DNA from: Stenotrophomonas maltophilia
GTDB taxonomy: Bacteria; Pseudomonadota; Gammaproteobacteria; Xanthomonadales; Xanthomonadaceae
Assembly (NCBI RefSeq): GCF_002799245.1
Contig: NZ_NEQV01000007.1
Location: 62,001-126,000 of the forward strand
Direction: 5' to 3'
Length of the DNA stretch: 64,000 nucleotides
The position numbers and the translations under genes were made by a program. The stretch's first letter is position 1; every line of letters starts with the position of its first letter. The notes beneath the pieces are model-generated. The model did no database searches, was not told the DNA's origin, and saw only the letters and a program-made list of their open reading frames with translations. Of the stretch, positions 1 through 8,884 are shown piece by piece.

Positions 1-2241
1 ATCGCCATCGCGCCGGCCCTGCTGTACCTGGCGGCCAGTCTTTTCACGTATTCAGCTACCGATCCGGGCTGGTCGCATACCGGCAGCGTGGTCGCGCCGG
101 TACACAACCTGGGTGGCCGCGCCGGCGCCTGGATCGCCGACGTGCTGCTGCAGCTGTTCGGCTACATCGCCTTCCTGCTGCCGGTGGTGCTGGGCGCGCT
201 GGCGTGGATCGCCATGTTCGGCCTCAAGCGCGAGAGCAAGGGCGAGAACGATCTGGACCCGGCGCTGCGCCTGGTCGGCCTGGTCGGTTTCCTGATCGCC
301 GGCACCGGCTTCCTGCATGTACGCCTGTTCAGTGGCGATGTCTCCAGTGCCGGCGGCATCCTCGGCAAGCTGGTCGGCAATTCGCTCACGGTGGGCTTCG
401 GTGCGCTGGGTGCGAACCTGTTCGTGCTGGTGCTGCTGCTGGCCTCGATCACCCTGGCCACCGGGCTGTCCTGGTTCACGGTGATGGAGAAGATCGGCCG
501 CGGCGTGATGTCGCTGGCGCCGTTGCTGGCGCGCAAGAAGGAAGAAGTCACCGAGTGGCAGCAGACCCGGGTGATGCGCGAGGAGCGCCAGGAAGTGCGC
601 AAGGCCGATGCCGAGGTGCGCGCCAAGCGCGAGCCGGTGAAGATCGAGCCGCGCCCGGAACCGGTGATCGAGAAGAGTGACCGGGCCAAGCGCGACACGC
701 AGATCCCGATGTTCCGTGGCGTCAACGGCGATGGCTCGGACCTGCCGCCGCTGGCCCTGCTGGACGACCCCAAGCCGCAGCCGGTGGGCTACGACAAGGA
801 AACCCTGGACGCGCTGTCGCGGCAGATCGAGTTCAAGCTGAAGGATTTCCGCATCGAAGCCCAGGTGGTCGGTGCCAACCCTGGCCCGGTCATCACCCGC
901 TTCGAGATCGAGCCCGCACCGGGCATCAAGGTCAGCCAGATCAGTTCGCTGGACAAGGACATCGCGCGCGGCCTGTCGGTGAAGTCGGTGCGCGTGGTCG
1001 ACGTGATTCCGGGCAAGTCGGTGATCGGCCTGGAAATTCCGAACGTCACCCGCGAGATGATCTACCTGTCCGAGCTGCTGCGTTCGAAGGAATACGACAA
1101 GTCGGCCAGCGTGCTGACCCTGGCGCTGGGCAAGGACATCGCCGGGCGCTCGACCGTGGCCGACCTGGCGCGCATGCCGCACCTGCTGGTGGCCGGTACC
1201 ACCGGTTCGGGCAAGTCGGTGGCGGTCAACGCGATGGTGCTGAGCCTGCTGTTCAAGGCCTCGCCGAAAGACCTGCGGATGCTGATGATCGACCCGAAGA
1301 TGCTCGAACTGAGCGTCTACCAGGGCATTCCGCATCTGCTGGCGCCGGTGGTCACCGACATGAAGGAGGCCGCCAACGGCCTGCGCTGGTGCGTGGCCGA
1401 GATGGAGCGCCGCTACAAGCTGATGAGCGCAGTGGGCGTGCGCAACCTGGCCGGCTTCAACAAGAAGGTGAAGGAAGCCCAGGACGCCGGCCAGCCGCTG
1501 ATGGACCCGCTGTTCAAGCCGAACCCGGAACTGGGCGAGGCGCCGCGACCGCTGGAGACGCTGCCGTTCATCGTCATCTTCATCGACGAATTCGCCGACA
1601 TGATGATGATCGTCGGCAAGAAGGTGGAAGAGCTGATCGCACGCCTGGCACAGAAGGCGCGTGCGGCCGGCATCCACCTGATCCTGGCCACGCAGCGTCC
1701 GTCGGTGGATGTGATCACCGGCCTGATCAAGGCCAACATCCCGACCCGCATCGCCTTCCAGGTCAGCTCCAAGATCGACTCGCGCACCATCCTCGACCAG
1801 TCCGGCGCGGAGACCCTGCTCGGCCACGGCGACATGCTGTACCTGCCGCCGGGTACGGCCATGCCCGAGCGCGTGCACGGCGCCTTCGTCTCCGACGAGG
1901 AAGTGCATCGCGTGGTTGAACACCTCAAGGCGATGGGTCCGGCCGACTATGTCGACGGCGTGCTGGACGAAGTGCAGACGATGGGCGACGGCGTGGTGGT
2001 CGGTGCCACCGGCCTGCCCGAGAACAGCTCTGCCGGCGATGAGTCCGACCCGTTGTATGACGAAGCGCTGCGGGTGGTCACCGAGACCCGCCGCGCCTCG
2101 ATTTCCGGCGTGCAGCGCCGGCTGAAGATCGGCTACAACCGTGCAGCGCGACTGATCGAGGCCATGGAAGCGGCCGGCGTGGTCAGCCCGCCCGAGCACA
2201 ACGGCGACCGCACGGTGCTGGCACCGCCGCCGCCGAAGTAA
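1..2241 (+). CDS. ftsK: DNA translocase FtsK, 5' end missing
   Basis: The open frame runs in from the left edge, so the start codon lies outside the window; 746 codons are visible. Hydrophobic segments fill roughly the first 170 residues (membrane anchor). A short charged linker follows, then the RecA-like motor with Walker A GTTGSGKS near residue 400 and Walker B IDEFAD near residue 525. A C-terminal winged-helix gamma domain (from about residue 680) is known in this family to read KOPS sequences and activate XerD. FtsK pumps chromosome DNA towards dif at the division septum. The linker is short, as in many non-enteric FtsK proteins. The next gene starts 46 nt downstream. Confidence 0.97.
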   Translation: MAIAPALLYLAASLFTYSATDPGWSHTGSVVAPVHNLGGRAGAWIADVLLQLFGYIAFLLPVVLGALAWIAMFGLKRESKGENDLDPALRLVGLVGFLIAGTGFLHVRLFSGDVSSAGGILGKLVGNSLTVGFGALGANLFVLVLLLASITLATGLSWFTVMEKIGRGVMSLAPLLARKKEEVTEWQQTRVMREERQEVRKADAEVRAKREPVKIEPRPEPVIEKSDRAKRDTQIPMFRGVNGDGSDLPPLALLDDPKPQPVGYDKETLDALSRQIEFKLKDFRIEAQVVGANPGPVITRFEIEPAPGIKVSQISSLDKDIARGLSVKSVRVVDVIPGKSVIGLEIPNVTREMIYLSELLRSKEYDKSASVLTLALGKDIAGRSTVADLARMPHLLVAGTTGSGKSVAVNAMVLSLLFKASPKDLRMLMIDPKMLELSVYQGIPHLLAPVVTDMKEAANGLRWCVAEMERRYKLMSAVGVRNLAGFNKKVKEAQDAGQPLMDPLFKPNPELGEAPRPLETLPFIVIFIDEFADMMMIVGKKVEELIARLAQKARAAGIHLILATQRPSVDVITGLIKANIPTRIAFQVSSKIDSRTILDQSGAETLLGHGDMLYLPPGTAMPERVHGAFVSDEEVHRVVEHLKAMGPADYVDGVLDEVQTMGDGVVVGATGLPENSSAGDESDPLYDEALRVVTETRRASISGVQRRLKIGYNRAARLIEAMEAAGVVSPPEHNGDRTVLAPPPPK

Positions 2242-2287
2242 GGCCCAAGGCCCGACGTATCCCCCACGACGTCCAAGGAACCGACGC

Positions 2288-4231
2288 ATGCTTCACCCCG
2301 TACCCAGCGCGCTGGCACTGGCGCTGGCAGCCTTCCTGGCTGCCGGCCCGGCTCTGGCAGAAACCGCCACCTCCGCGCCCGCCACGGCGCCGCCTTCCAC
2401 CAGCGGCGATACCGAAGCCAGCAATAATTTCAGCATTGTCCGTTACCGCGCCGACTACCAGGTGCGGCCGGATGCGGGCAATGTGCAGACCGAAACCTAC
2501 GAAGTCCTGCTCAAGACCAAGGCGTCCGTCGAGCAGTTCAGCCAGGTGCGGCTGAGCTACAGCGAGAAGATGGAGACGCTGGAAGTGCTCGGCGCCTACA
2601 CCATCACCGCCGACGGCCAGCGCCGCGACGTGCCGGCCGACCGCATCTACACCCAGGAGAGCTACTCCAGCGCTTCGGCGGCGATGTATGCCGACCGCAA
2701 GGTGCGGGTGATCGTGTTCCCGAACCTGGCCCCGGGCACGCGCCTGTATTACCAGGTGCGCCGCACCCAGGCCACGCCGTACTTCCCGGGCTATTTCGGC
2801 CTGTGGGAGACCTTCAATGTGTTCACCGAGTACGAGGACGCCGAGGTCACCCTGAGCGCGCCGGCCAACCTGCCGATGTTCGTCGACAGCCGCGGCGTGC
2901 AGGGCAGCGATCGCCCGACGGTGAAGAACGGCCAGGCGCAGTGGCGCTGGCGCTACCAGCGTCGCGAGGCCATGCCAGCGCAGAACTGGTCGGCAGCCGG
3001 CTGGGAGTTCGGCCCGAACATCATGGCCAGCACCTATCGTGACTGGTCGCAGATGGGGCGCGCCTACCAGCTCAAGGCCGGCCCGGCCGCGCAGGTCACG
3101 CCGGAACTGCAGGCGCTGGCCGACCAGGTCACCGCCGGCATCAGCGACCGCCGCGAACAGGCCGATGCGCTCTACCGCTGGGTGGCGCAGAACATCCGCT
3201 ATGTGGCGGTGTACCTGGGCAATGGTGGCCTGGAGCCGAACAGCGCGCAGAGCGTCCTCGACAACCACTACGGTGACTGCAAGGACCACGTGACGATCCT
3301 GGAGGCGCTGCTGGCGGCCAAGGGCATCGCCAGCTCGCCGGTGCTGATCGGTGCCGGCGGCGGCCCGACGCTGCCGAAGATTCCGGTGCTGGGCCGCTTC
3401 AACCACGCCATCACCTACATCCCCGAGTTCGATCTGTACCTGGATTCGACCACTGCGTGGGCGCGCTTCGGGCAGTTGCCGGAAGGTGACCTGGGTGCGC
3501 CGGTGATGCGTACCCGCGACGCGACGCTGGCGCGCACCCCGGCCAACACGCCCGAGCGCAATGCCACCTCGATGGAGGTGCGTTTCACCTTCGACGCCAA
3601 CGGCAACCTGCGCGGCGAGACCATCCCGAAGCTGGGCGAGAACGCCGAGATCGGCATGCGCGCCCAGTTCTCCCAGCTCAATGCGCAGAACCGTGCGCGC
3701 GCTGAAGAGCAGATCATGGCGTCTTCGGGCTTCGACGGGCGAGGGCAGCTGCAGATCCAGGGCGTGCCGGTCGACCTGACCCGCCCGTTCGGTTACCGCA
3801 TGGCGTTCCAGGCCGAGGACTACGCCGACTTCAGCGTGGCCGGCGGCATGGCCGTACCGGACCCGCCGGGTGGCGAGTCGGTGCGCGGGCTGTACGCCAC
3901 CGCCTCGGCGCCAGCCAACGAGACGCCGTTCTACTGCAATGCCAGCCTGCGCGAGGAAACCTATCGCCTGCAGTTCCCGGCCAACGCACCGATCATCGCC
4001 ATCCCGGCCAGCCAGCGTTTTGCCAACGCCGCCGGCGAGTACCGGGTGGACTGGAGTCGCGAGGGCCAGGAGGTGATCGTGCACCATCGCCTGCAGCAGA
4101 ATGCGGTGCGTGGCCCGGAGGCACTGTGCCAGCCACAGGACTACTCCGCGTTCCGCGCGCTGTATCGCGAAGTGCGGCGCGGCTTCCGTGGCCAGGTGCT
4201 GTACGGCAAGCTGCCGGCATCCGGCGGCTGA
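2288..4231 (+). CDS. DUF3857 / transglutaminase-like secreted protein
   Basis: This 647-residue protein begins with a clear signal peptide ending in an Ala-rich ALAE site near residue 25, so it is exported to the periplasm. An N-terminal DUF3857-type beta domain is followed by a transglutaminase-like core. The Cys-His-Asp triad is readable: GDCKDH around residue 330, FNHAI about 40 residues later, then LDSTT. The substrate of this family is not established; peptide or protein processing at the envelope is inferred. It sits between ftsK and lolA on the same strand and may be co-transcribed with ftsK. Confidence 0.85.
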   Translation: MLHPVPSALALALAAFLAAGPALAETATSAPATAPPSTSGDTEASNNFSIVRYRADYQVRPDAGNVQTETYEVLLKTKASVEQFSQVRLSYSEKMETLEVLGAYTITADGQRRDVPADRIYTQESYSSASAAMYADRKVRVIVFPNLAPGTRLYYQVRRTQATPYFPGYFGLWETFNVFTEYEDAEVTLSAPANLPMFVDSRGVQGSDRPTVKNGQAQWRWRYQRREAMPAQNWSAAGWEFGPNIMASTYRDWSQMGRAYQLKAGPAAQVTPELQALADQVTAGISDRREQADALYRWVAQNIRYVAVYLGNGGLEPNSAQSVLDNHYGDCKDHVTILEALLAAKGIASSPVLIGAGGGPTLPKIPVLGRFNHAITYIPEFDLYLDSTTAWARFGQLPEGDLGAPVMRTRDATLARTPANTPERNATSMEVRFTFDANGNLRGETIPKLGENAEIGMRAQFSQLNAQNRARAEEQIMASSGFDGRGQLQIQGVPVDLTRPFGYRMAFQAEDYADFSVAGGMAVPDPPGGESVRGLYATASAPANETPFYCNASLREETYRLQFPANAPIIAIPASQRFANAAGEYRVDWSREGQEVIVHHRLQQNAVRGPEALCQPQDYSAFRALYREVRRGFRGQVLYGKLPASGG

Positions 4232-4342
4232 ATCGCCGATGGACGTTCGGGGCGGCATAATGTCGCCCTGATCGCCCATTCATCTTTGCCCGGGCACACT
4301 GGCCACCACCTTTCCTGGCGCCCGCGCCCACAGGATTTCCGC

Positions 4343-4981
4343 ATGAACTTCCGCTTCCGCCGTTTCCTTGCCACCACCACCCTGGCCGTGGCCTGCGCCG
4401 CTGCCGGCAGCGCCTGGGCTGGCGCTCGCGATGACCTGAAGGCCTTCACCGGCGGCCTGAAGGGCCTGGATGGCCAGTTCAGCCAGCAGGTGTTCGACAG
4501 CCGTGGCAAGGTGAAGGAATCGACCAGCGGCCGCGTGGCCCTGTCGGCGCCGCGCCTGTTCCGCTGGGAATACGTGCGCCCGCACGAACAGCTGATCGTG
4601 GCTGACGGCAAGAAGGTCTGGATGTACGAGCCGGACCTGGAGCAGGCCACTGTTCGCGAGCAGGGCAAGGAAGAGCAGAACAGCCCGCTGACCGCACTGA
4701 TCAACCCGGCGCTGCTGGAGCAGCAGTACGACGTCAGTGAAGAGGCCGCGCAGCGCGACGGCCTGCAGTGGCTGTCGCTGTCGCCGAAGCGCGATACCGA
4801 AGCCAGCTTCCAGTACGCCGCGCTGGGCTTCAATGCCCAGGGCCTGGCGAAGATGGAAATCACCGACGCGGTCGGCCAGCGCACCGTGATCAGCTTCAGT
4901 GGCTGGAAGCGCAACCCGGGCTTCGCCGCCGGCACCTTCAGCTTCACCCCGCCGAAGGGCACCGACGTCATCGGTAATTGA
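4343..4981 (+). CDS. lolA: Outer-membrane lipoprotein chaperone LolA
   Basis: The 212-residue product carries lipoproteins across the periplasm from LolCDE to LolB. The chosen ATG gives a typical Arg-rich signal peptide ending near SAWA, with AGGA eight bases upstream; an in-frame ATG at 4286 would add 19 residues without signal character. The mature part has LolA hallmarks: an early LDGQFSQQ-like stretch, an RLFRWEY segment, and a GxKVWMYEPD strand. The order ftsK-lolA-rarA is the common gammaproteobacterial arrangement and supports the call. Confidence 0.95.
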   Translation: MNFRFRRFLATTTLAVACAAAGSAWAGARDDLKAFTGGLKGLDGQFSQQVFDSRGKVKESTSGRVALSAPRLFRWEYVRPHEQLIVADGKKVWMYEPDLEQATVREQGKEEQNSPLTALINPALLEQQYDVSEEAAQRDGLQWLSLSPKRDTEASFQYAALGFNAQGLAKMEITDAVGQRTVISFSGWKRNPGFAAGTFSFTPPKGTDVIGN

Positions 4982-5009
4982 GGTGGCTGCCAGCCGTATC
5001 GGCAATTGA

Positions 5010-5185
5010 GGTGGGTGCCAACCGGGTGGGTGCCAACCGTTGGTTGGCACACTTCTGACCTGCCGGCCAGCGGCCGGCACTACCGGGCATGGCCCGGCTC
5101 TGGTGGGTGCCAACCGGGTGGGTGCCAACCGTTGATTGGCACGCTTCTGACCTACCGGCCAGCGGCCGGCACTACCGGTCATGGC
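5010..5185 (+). repeat. Tandem duplication of an 84-bp palindromic intergenic element
   Basis: Two nearly identical copies start at 5010 and 5102 (92-bp period). Each contains a doubled GGTGGGTGCCAACC motif, then TTGGCAC, CTTCTGACC, and a GGCCAGCGGCCGGC palindrome with GTGCCGG/CCGGCAC arms. The copies differ at only a few bases. This resembles the REP-like palindromic elements frequent between Stenotrophomonas genes. The second copy ends a few bases before the likely rarA -10 box. Confidence 0.8.
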
Positions 5186-5199
5186 GGTACAATGTGCGG

Positions 5200-6561
5200 G
5201 TGCCAAGACATCGCTCCACTTCCTTCCCTGGCCCCGATCTGCTGAGCGTCGATCGGGAACATCTGCGCCCGCTGGCCGAGCGCATGCGCCCGCGCGCCCT
5301 CGACGAAATGGTCGGGCAGAAGCGCCTGCTGGCGCCGGACAGCGCGCTGCGCCGCGCGGTCGAATCCGGTCGCGTGCATTCGATGATCCTGTGGGGGCCG
5401 CCGGGCTGCGGCAAGACCACGCTGGCGCTGCTGCTGGCCGAGTATTCCGACGCCGAATTCCGCGCCATCTCCGCCGTGCTGTCCGGCCTGCCGGAGGTGC
5501 GCCAGGTGCTGGCCGAGGCTGCGCAGCGCTTCGCCGAAGGCCGGCGCACGGTGCTGTTCGTGGATGAGGTGCATCGCTTCAACAAGGCGCAGCAGGACGC
5601 CTTCCTGCCGCACATCGAGCGCGGCACCATCCTGTTCGTCGGCGCCACCACCGAGAATCCGTCGTTCGAGCTGAACTCGGCGCTGTTGTCGCGTTGCCGC
5701 GTGCATGTGCTGGAAGGTGTTTCGCCCACGGACATCGTCGAGGCGCTGCAGCGTGCACTGGGTGATCGCGAGCGCGGGCTCGGCGAAGAGCACATCGAAG
5801 TGGCGCCCGAGCTGCTGCTGGAAATCGCCACCGCTGCCGATGGTGATGTGCGCCGTGCACTGACCCTGTTGGAGATCGCCGCCGAACTGGCGGGCGGGGA
5901 GGGCGGTCGCATCACCCCGCAGACCCTGACCCAGGTGCTGGCCGATCGCACCCGCCGCTTCGACAAGGGCGGCGAGCAGTTCTACGACCAGATCTCGGCA
6001 CTGCACAAGTCGGTACGCAGTTCCAATCCCGATGCTGCGCTGTACTGGCTGACCCGCATGCTCGATGGCGGCTGCGATCCATCCTATCTGGCGCGCCGGC
6101 TGACCCGCATGGCGATCGAGGATATCGGGCTGGCTGATCCGCGCGCGCAGAGCATGGCGCTGGAAGCCTGGGACATCTACGAGCGGCTGGGCAGTCCGGA
6201 GGGCGAGCTCGCGTTCGCCCAGCTGGTGCTCTATCTGGCCAGCACCGCCAAGTCGAACGCTGGCTATGCGGCCTTCAACCAGGCCAAGGCCGATGTGCGC
6301 GAAAGCGGCACCGAAGAAGTGCCGCTGCACCTGCGCAACGCGCCGACCAAGCTGATGAAGGAGCTGGGCTACGGCGCCGAGTACCAGTACGACCACGATG
6401 CCGAAGGTGGTATCGCGCTGGACCAGACCGGTTTTCCGGATGCGATGGGCGAACGCGTGTACTACAACCCGGTGCCACGCGGCCTGGAGATCAAGCTGAA
6501 GGAAAAGCTGGACCGCCTGCGCGCCGAGCGCGAAGCGGCGCGGGCGGCAAAGGGCCGCTGA
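5200..6561 (+). CDS. rarA: Replication-associated recombination protein A (AAA+ ATPase)
   Basis: RarA (MgsA) is a clamp-loader-like AAA+ ATPase acting at stalled forks. Walker A GPPGCGKTT, Walker B LFVDEVHRF and a sensor region GATTENPSFE are all visible. The frame stays open far upstream, through the palindromic repeat, so the start is uncertain. A TACAAT -10-like box at 5188-5193 makes GTG at 5200 (453 residues, near the usual length of about 447) the simplest choice and suggests little or no leader; GTG 5194 is the alternative. An ATG at 5089 would translate the repeat and is unlikely. Confidence 0.9.
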   Translation: MPRHRSTSFPGPDLLSVDREHLRPLAERMRPRALDEMVGQKRLLAPDSALRRAVESGRVHSMILWGPPGCGKTTLALLLAEYSDAEFRAISAVLSGLPEVRQVLAEAAQRFAEGRRTVLFVDEVHRFNKAQQDAFLPHIERGTILFVGATTENPSFELNSALLSRCRVHVLEGVSPTDIVEALQRALGDRERGLGEEHIEVAPELLLEIATAADGDVRRALTLLEIAAELAGGEGGRITPQTLTQVLADRTRRFDKGGEQFYDQISALHKSVRSSNPDAALYWLTRMLDGGCDPSYLARRLTRMAIEDIGLADPRAQSMALEAWDIYERLGSPEGELAFAQLVLYLASTAKSNAGYAAFNQAKADVRESGTEEVPLHLRNAPTKLMKELGYGAEYQYDHDAEGGIALDQTGFPDAMGERVYYNPVPRGLEIKLKEKLDRLRAEREAARAAKGR

Positions 6562-6664
6562 GCCGGCTGGTGCTCGTGCAGGGTCGGGCATGGCTCGACG
6601 CTGCATTGTCCTGCGTGCCCGCATTTGGCACACTGCGCGGCTACTTTTTTCAAGGATGGATGCC

Positions 6665-7036
6665 GTGCAGGAAATGATTCTGCCGTTGAAGCGTTACGCC
6701 CAGTTCGAGGGTCGTGCCAACCGTCGCGAATACTGGATGTTCCAACTGTTCATGCTGATAGTCTCAGCCGTCCTGATGGTGCCGCTCATCGCCGCGTTGA
6801 TGATGCAGTCCGACGGCCTGGGCATCGCGTCGGTCATTCTGTTTGTCGTGTTCTGGATGGCCACCCTGCTTCCGGTCATCGCCGTCACCGTGCGCCGCCT
6901 GCATGACTGCAACCAGTCGGGCTGGATGTACCTGCTGGCCTTCATTCCGTTCGGTGGCCTGGTGATCCTGGTGTTCGCGCTGCTGCCGGGCACACCGCAG
7001 GACAATGCATACGGTCCGGTGCCCACCGGGCCCTGA
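6665..7036 (+). CDS. DUF805 family membrane protein
   Basis: About 123 residues. The N-terminus LKRYAQFEGRANRREYWMF is the signature of DUF805 proteins, followed by four hydrophobic segments and an RRLHDCNQSGW motif between segments 2 and 3, also family-typical. Function is unknown; inner-membrane location is inferred. GTG at 6665 is chosen because AAGGATGG lies 5-12 nt upstream; ATG at 6656 or 6674 is possible. A 21-nt GC-rich hairpin follows the stop. Confidence 0.8.
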   Translation: MQEMILPLKRYAQFEGRANRREYWMFQLFMLIVSAVLMVPLIAALMMQSDGLGIASVILFVVFWMATLLPVIAVTVRRLHDCNQSGWMYLLAFIPFGGLVILVFALLPGTPQDNAYGPVPTGP

Positions 7037-7044
7037 CGCTGTGG

Positions 7045-7065
7045 GAGCCGGGCATGGCCCGGCTC
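7045..7065. repeat. REP-like hairpin, 9-bp stem
   Basis: GAGCCGGGC / GCCCGGCTC arms flank a 3-nt ATG loop. It lies between the convergent DUF805 and OB-fold genes. There is no T-tract, so it reads as a palindromic repeat or weak terminator; the same GGGCATGGCCC core occurs at 5086-5098 inside the tandem repeat before rarA. Confidence 0.55.
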
Positions 7066-7078
7066 TTCAGAAGCACGA

Positions 7079-7453
7079 TTACTTCAGGGTGCAATCGCCG
7101 AACGACAGGTAGTCGGTGCCGGAGCTGAACTGCAGCGTGCAGCTGGCGGTGAAAACGGCGCCTTCTTCCAGGGCACCCAGCTTGGCGGCCTGCTGGTCAT
7201 CGGAGGTGGTCAGCCGGGCCAGGACATTGCCCTGGTCATCGCCTGCCTCGATCAGCGGCTCGCCCTGCAGGTTGCTGGAAACACCCAGCGCCACCGCGGT
7301 GAACGTCACCGTCTGGTTGAGTTCTTCCATGCTCAGCGTCGAATTGCCGGCTTCTTCATAGGCCTGGTAGAGCGTCGGCAGGTCCTGTGCGGCGTGGGCG
7401 GCCAGCGGGGCGAGCAGGCCGAAGGTAAGGGCGATCAGTGCAGTGTGCTTCAA
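7079..7453 (-). CDS. Secreted small protein, tRNA_anti-like (OB-fold) family
   Basis: 124 residues with a signal peptide ending at AHA (about residue 21). The mature part has the layout of the secreted OB-fold (tRNA_anti-like) family: a TVTFTAVALGV strand, a GDDQGNVLARL strand-turn-strand, an LGALEEGAVFTASC segment, and a terminal DYLSFGDCTL. The two Cys residues (in TASC and GDC) could form a disulfide. Function is unknown; periplasmic location is inferred. Confidence 0.6.
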   Translation of the reverse strand: MKHTALIALTFGLLAPLAAHAAQDLPTLYQAYEEAGNSTLSMEELNQTVTFTAVALGVSSNLQGEPLIEAGDDQGNVLARLTTSDDQQAAKLGALEEGAVFTASCTLQFSSGTDYLSFGDCTLK

Positions 7454-7653
7454 GGGGTCTCACAATCATGGGATCCAATCCCATGGCGGTTGTGCGCAGA
7501 TGAACGCAACCCGGTGGGCGGCACGTGCCCGCCATCCATGGCTGCGCTGGAAGCGGGGCGATCCAATGCCCCGGTGGGCGGCAAAATAGGTGAATTGCTG
7601 CCCTCTGCGCAACCGGGGCATGCGCGCGCGTGATACACAGCGTGACGTTTGAT

Positions 7654-7672
7654 CGATGTGATAATCATTCGC
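7654..7672 (+). promoter_or_regulatory. Candidate Fur box before the iron/heme operon
   Basis: GATAATCATT at 7660-7669 matches the central ten bases of the 19-bp Fur consensus exactly, and 11 of 19 positions match overall. It lies about 60 nt upstream of the esterase gene that opens the operon. The rest of the 280-nt gap (7454-7733) holds GC-rich partial repeats (CCGGTGGGCGGCA twice, near 7510 and 7570) and no gene. Confidence 0.55.
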
Positions 7673-7733
7673 GTTTGAGGTAGACTGCGGTCCCTTGTGA
7701 ACCGGCGGCCATGGGCCGCTCCTGCCGCCGCCG

Positions 7734-8762
7734 ATGAAGCATTTCGTCCTGCCTTCGTACCGTGGGCCGCTGGCCTGCGGACTGGCCGCCTTGATGATGG
7801 GTCTGCTCCTGGCCACCCCGTACGCCCATGCGCAGCAGCGCAATCCGCTGCAGAAGATCGGCCACACCGTGCTCGACGAGCCGGCGGCGAGCTATCGCTT
7901 TGAACATTTCGTGGTGGACAGCCCGGACCAGCAACGCCGTTGGCGGGTGAACCTGGCGATTCCGGCCCGGGCCGGCAAGGCGCCATTGCCGGTGCTGTAC
8001 GCGCTGGACGGGAACGCCGTCGCCATGGTGCTGGATCAGCCGCTGCTGGCCGAGCTGGCCGCACGCAAGGTGCCGCCGGTGCTGGTGCTGATCGGCTACG
8101 ACAACGACCTGCGCATCGACTCCAAGGCGCGCACCCGCGACTACACCGCGTGGATCGACCGCGCGGACGACGAGAGCGGCAGCACCCAGGCGGTCGGCGG
8201 TGGTGCTGCGGCCTTCCTCGATGTGATCGAGCGCCGCATCAAGCCCGAAGTCGAGCGTCGCGCACGCATCGATGCGCAGCAGCAAGCGCTGTGGGGGCAC
8301 TCGCTGGGCGGGCTGTTCGTGCTCAATGCGCTGTATACCCGCCCCGCAGCCTTCCAGTCCTATCTGGCCGCTAGCCCGTCGCTGTGGTGGAGCCAGGGCG
8401 CGGCCCTGGGTGATCCGGAACAGCAGTTCGTGCAGAACGTGCACGGCCAGCCGGCAAAGCTCTGGCTGATGCTGGGCGGTGCCGAGCGGGTTGGTGATCG
8501 CGGCAAGCGCGACATGAACAACCCGCGCGTGGTCGCGCACCTGCGCCGCATCGGCGGTGCCACACCGGATGCGGCGATGCAGTTGTCCGAACGGCTGGGC
8601 AAGGTGCCGGGCCTGAGCGTGCAGTACCGCGAATTCGACGGCCTCGGCCACGGCCCGATGTTGCCGGCTTCGTTCCACGCCGCGCTGCACGAGCTGTACG
8701 GCGTGACCGACCGCAGTGCCGGCGATGGCGCGTCCAATGGCGGTGACAACGCCGCCGAATGA
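7734..8762 (+). CDS. Alpha/beta-hydrolase, Fes/IroE-like esterase
   Basis: 342 residues with a signal peptide (cleavage near AHAQ, residue 34), so periplasmic. The esterase-D fold is recognised from PVLYALDGNA, a GHSLGG nucleophile elbow (Ser near residue 186), the LAASPSLWW motif typical of siderophore esterases, and a late GHGP His. Such enzymes release iron by cleaving ferri-siderophores. The Fur-like box and the following heme ABC genes support a role in iron supply. The substrate cannot be told. The start lacks a strong ribosome site but directly precedes the signal peptide. Confidence 0.75.
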   Translation: MKHFVLPSYRGPLACGLAALMMGLLLATPYAHAQQRNPLQKIGHTVLDEPAASYRFEHFVVDSPDQQRRWRVNLAIPARAGKAPLPVLYALDGNAVAMVLDQPLLAELAARKVPPVLVLIGYDNDLRIDSKARTRDYTAWIDRADDESGSTQAVGGGAAAFLDVIERRIKPEVERRARIDAQQQALWGHSLGGLFVLNALYTRPAAFQSYLAASPSLWWSQGAALGDPEQQFVQNVHGQPAKLWLMLGGAERVGDRGKRDMNNPRVVAHLRRIGGATPDAAMQLSERLGKVPGLSVQYREFDGLGHGPMLPASFHAALHELYGVTDRSAGDGASNGGDNAAE

Positions 8763-8884
8763 ATCCCTCCGCACGCGATGCCGTGCGACCCCACTACCCA
8801 GGCGAGGCTGCCGGCGAGCAGCGGCCCAGGCAACCGATGAATCCCGCGCCACGTGGCGCGGCCTACGTGTGCAAGGAGCCTGCC

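Noticed and set aside
52..2289. A 745-codon open frame on the minus strand opposite ftsK
   Set aside because: Antisense frame created by GC-rich third positions; composition is His/Gln/Arg-rich low complexity and no ribosome site is present. Similar shadows opposite the DUF3857, EF-G, fruB and hmuU genes were dropped for the same reason.
4286..4342. Upstream ATG as lolA start
   Set aside because: It would put 19 non-signal residues before a normal signal peptide; the ATG at 4343 has its own ribosome site.
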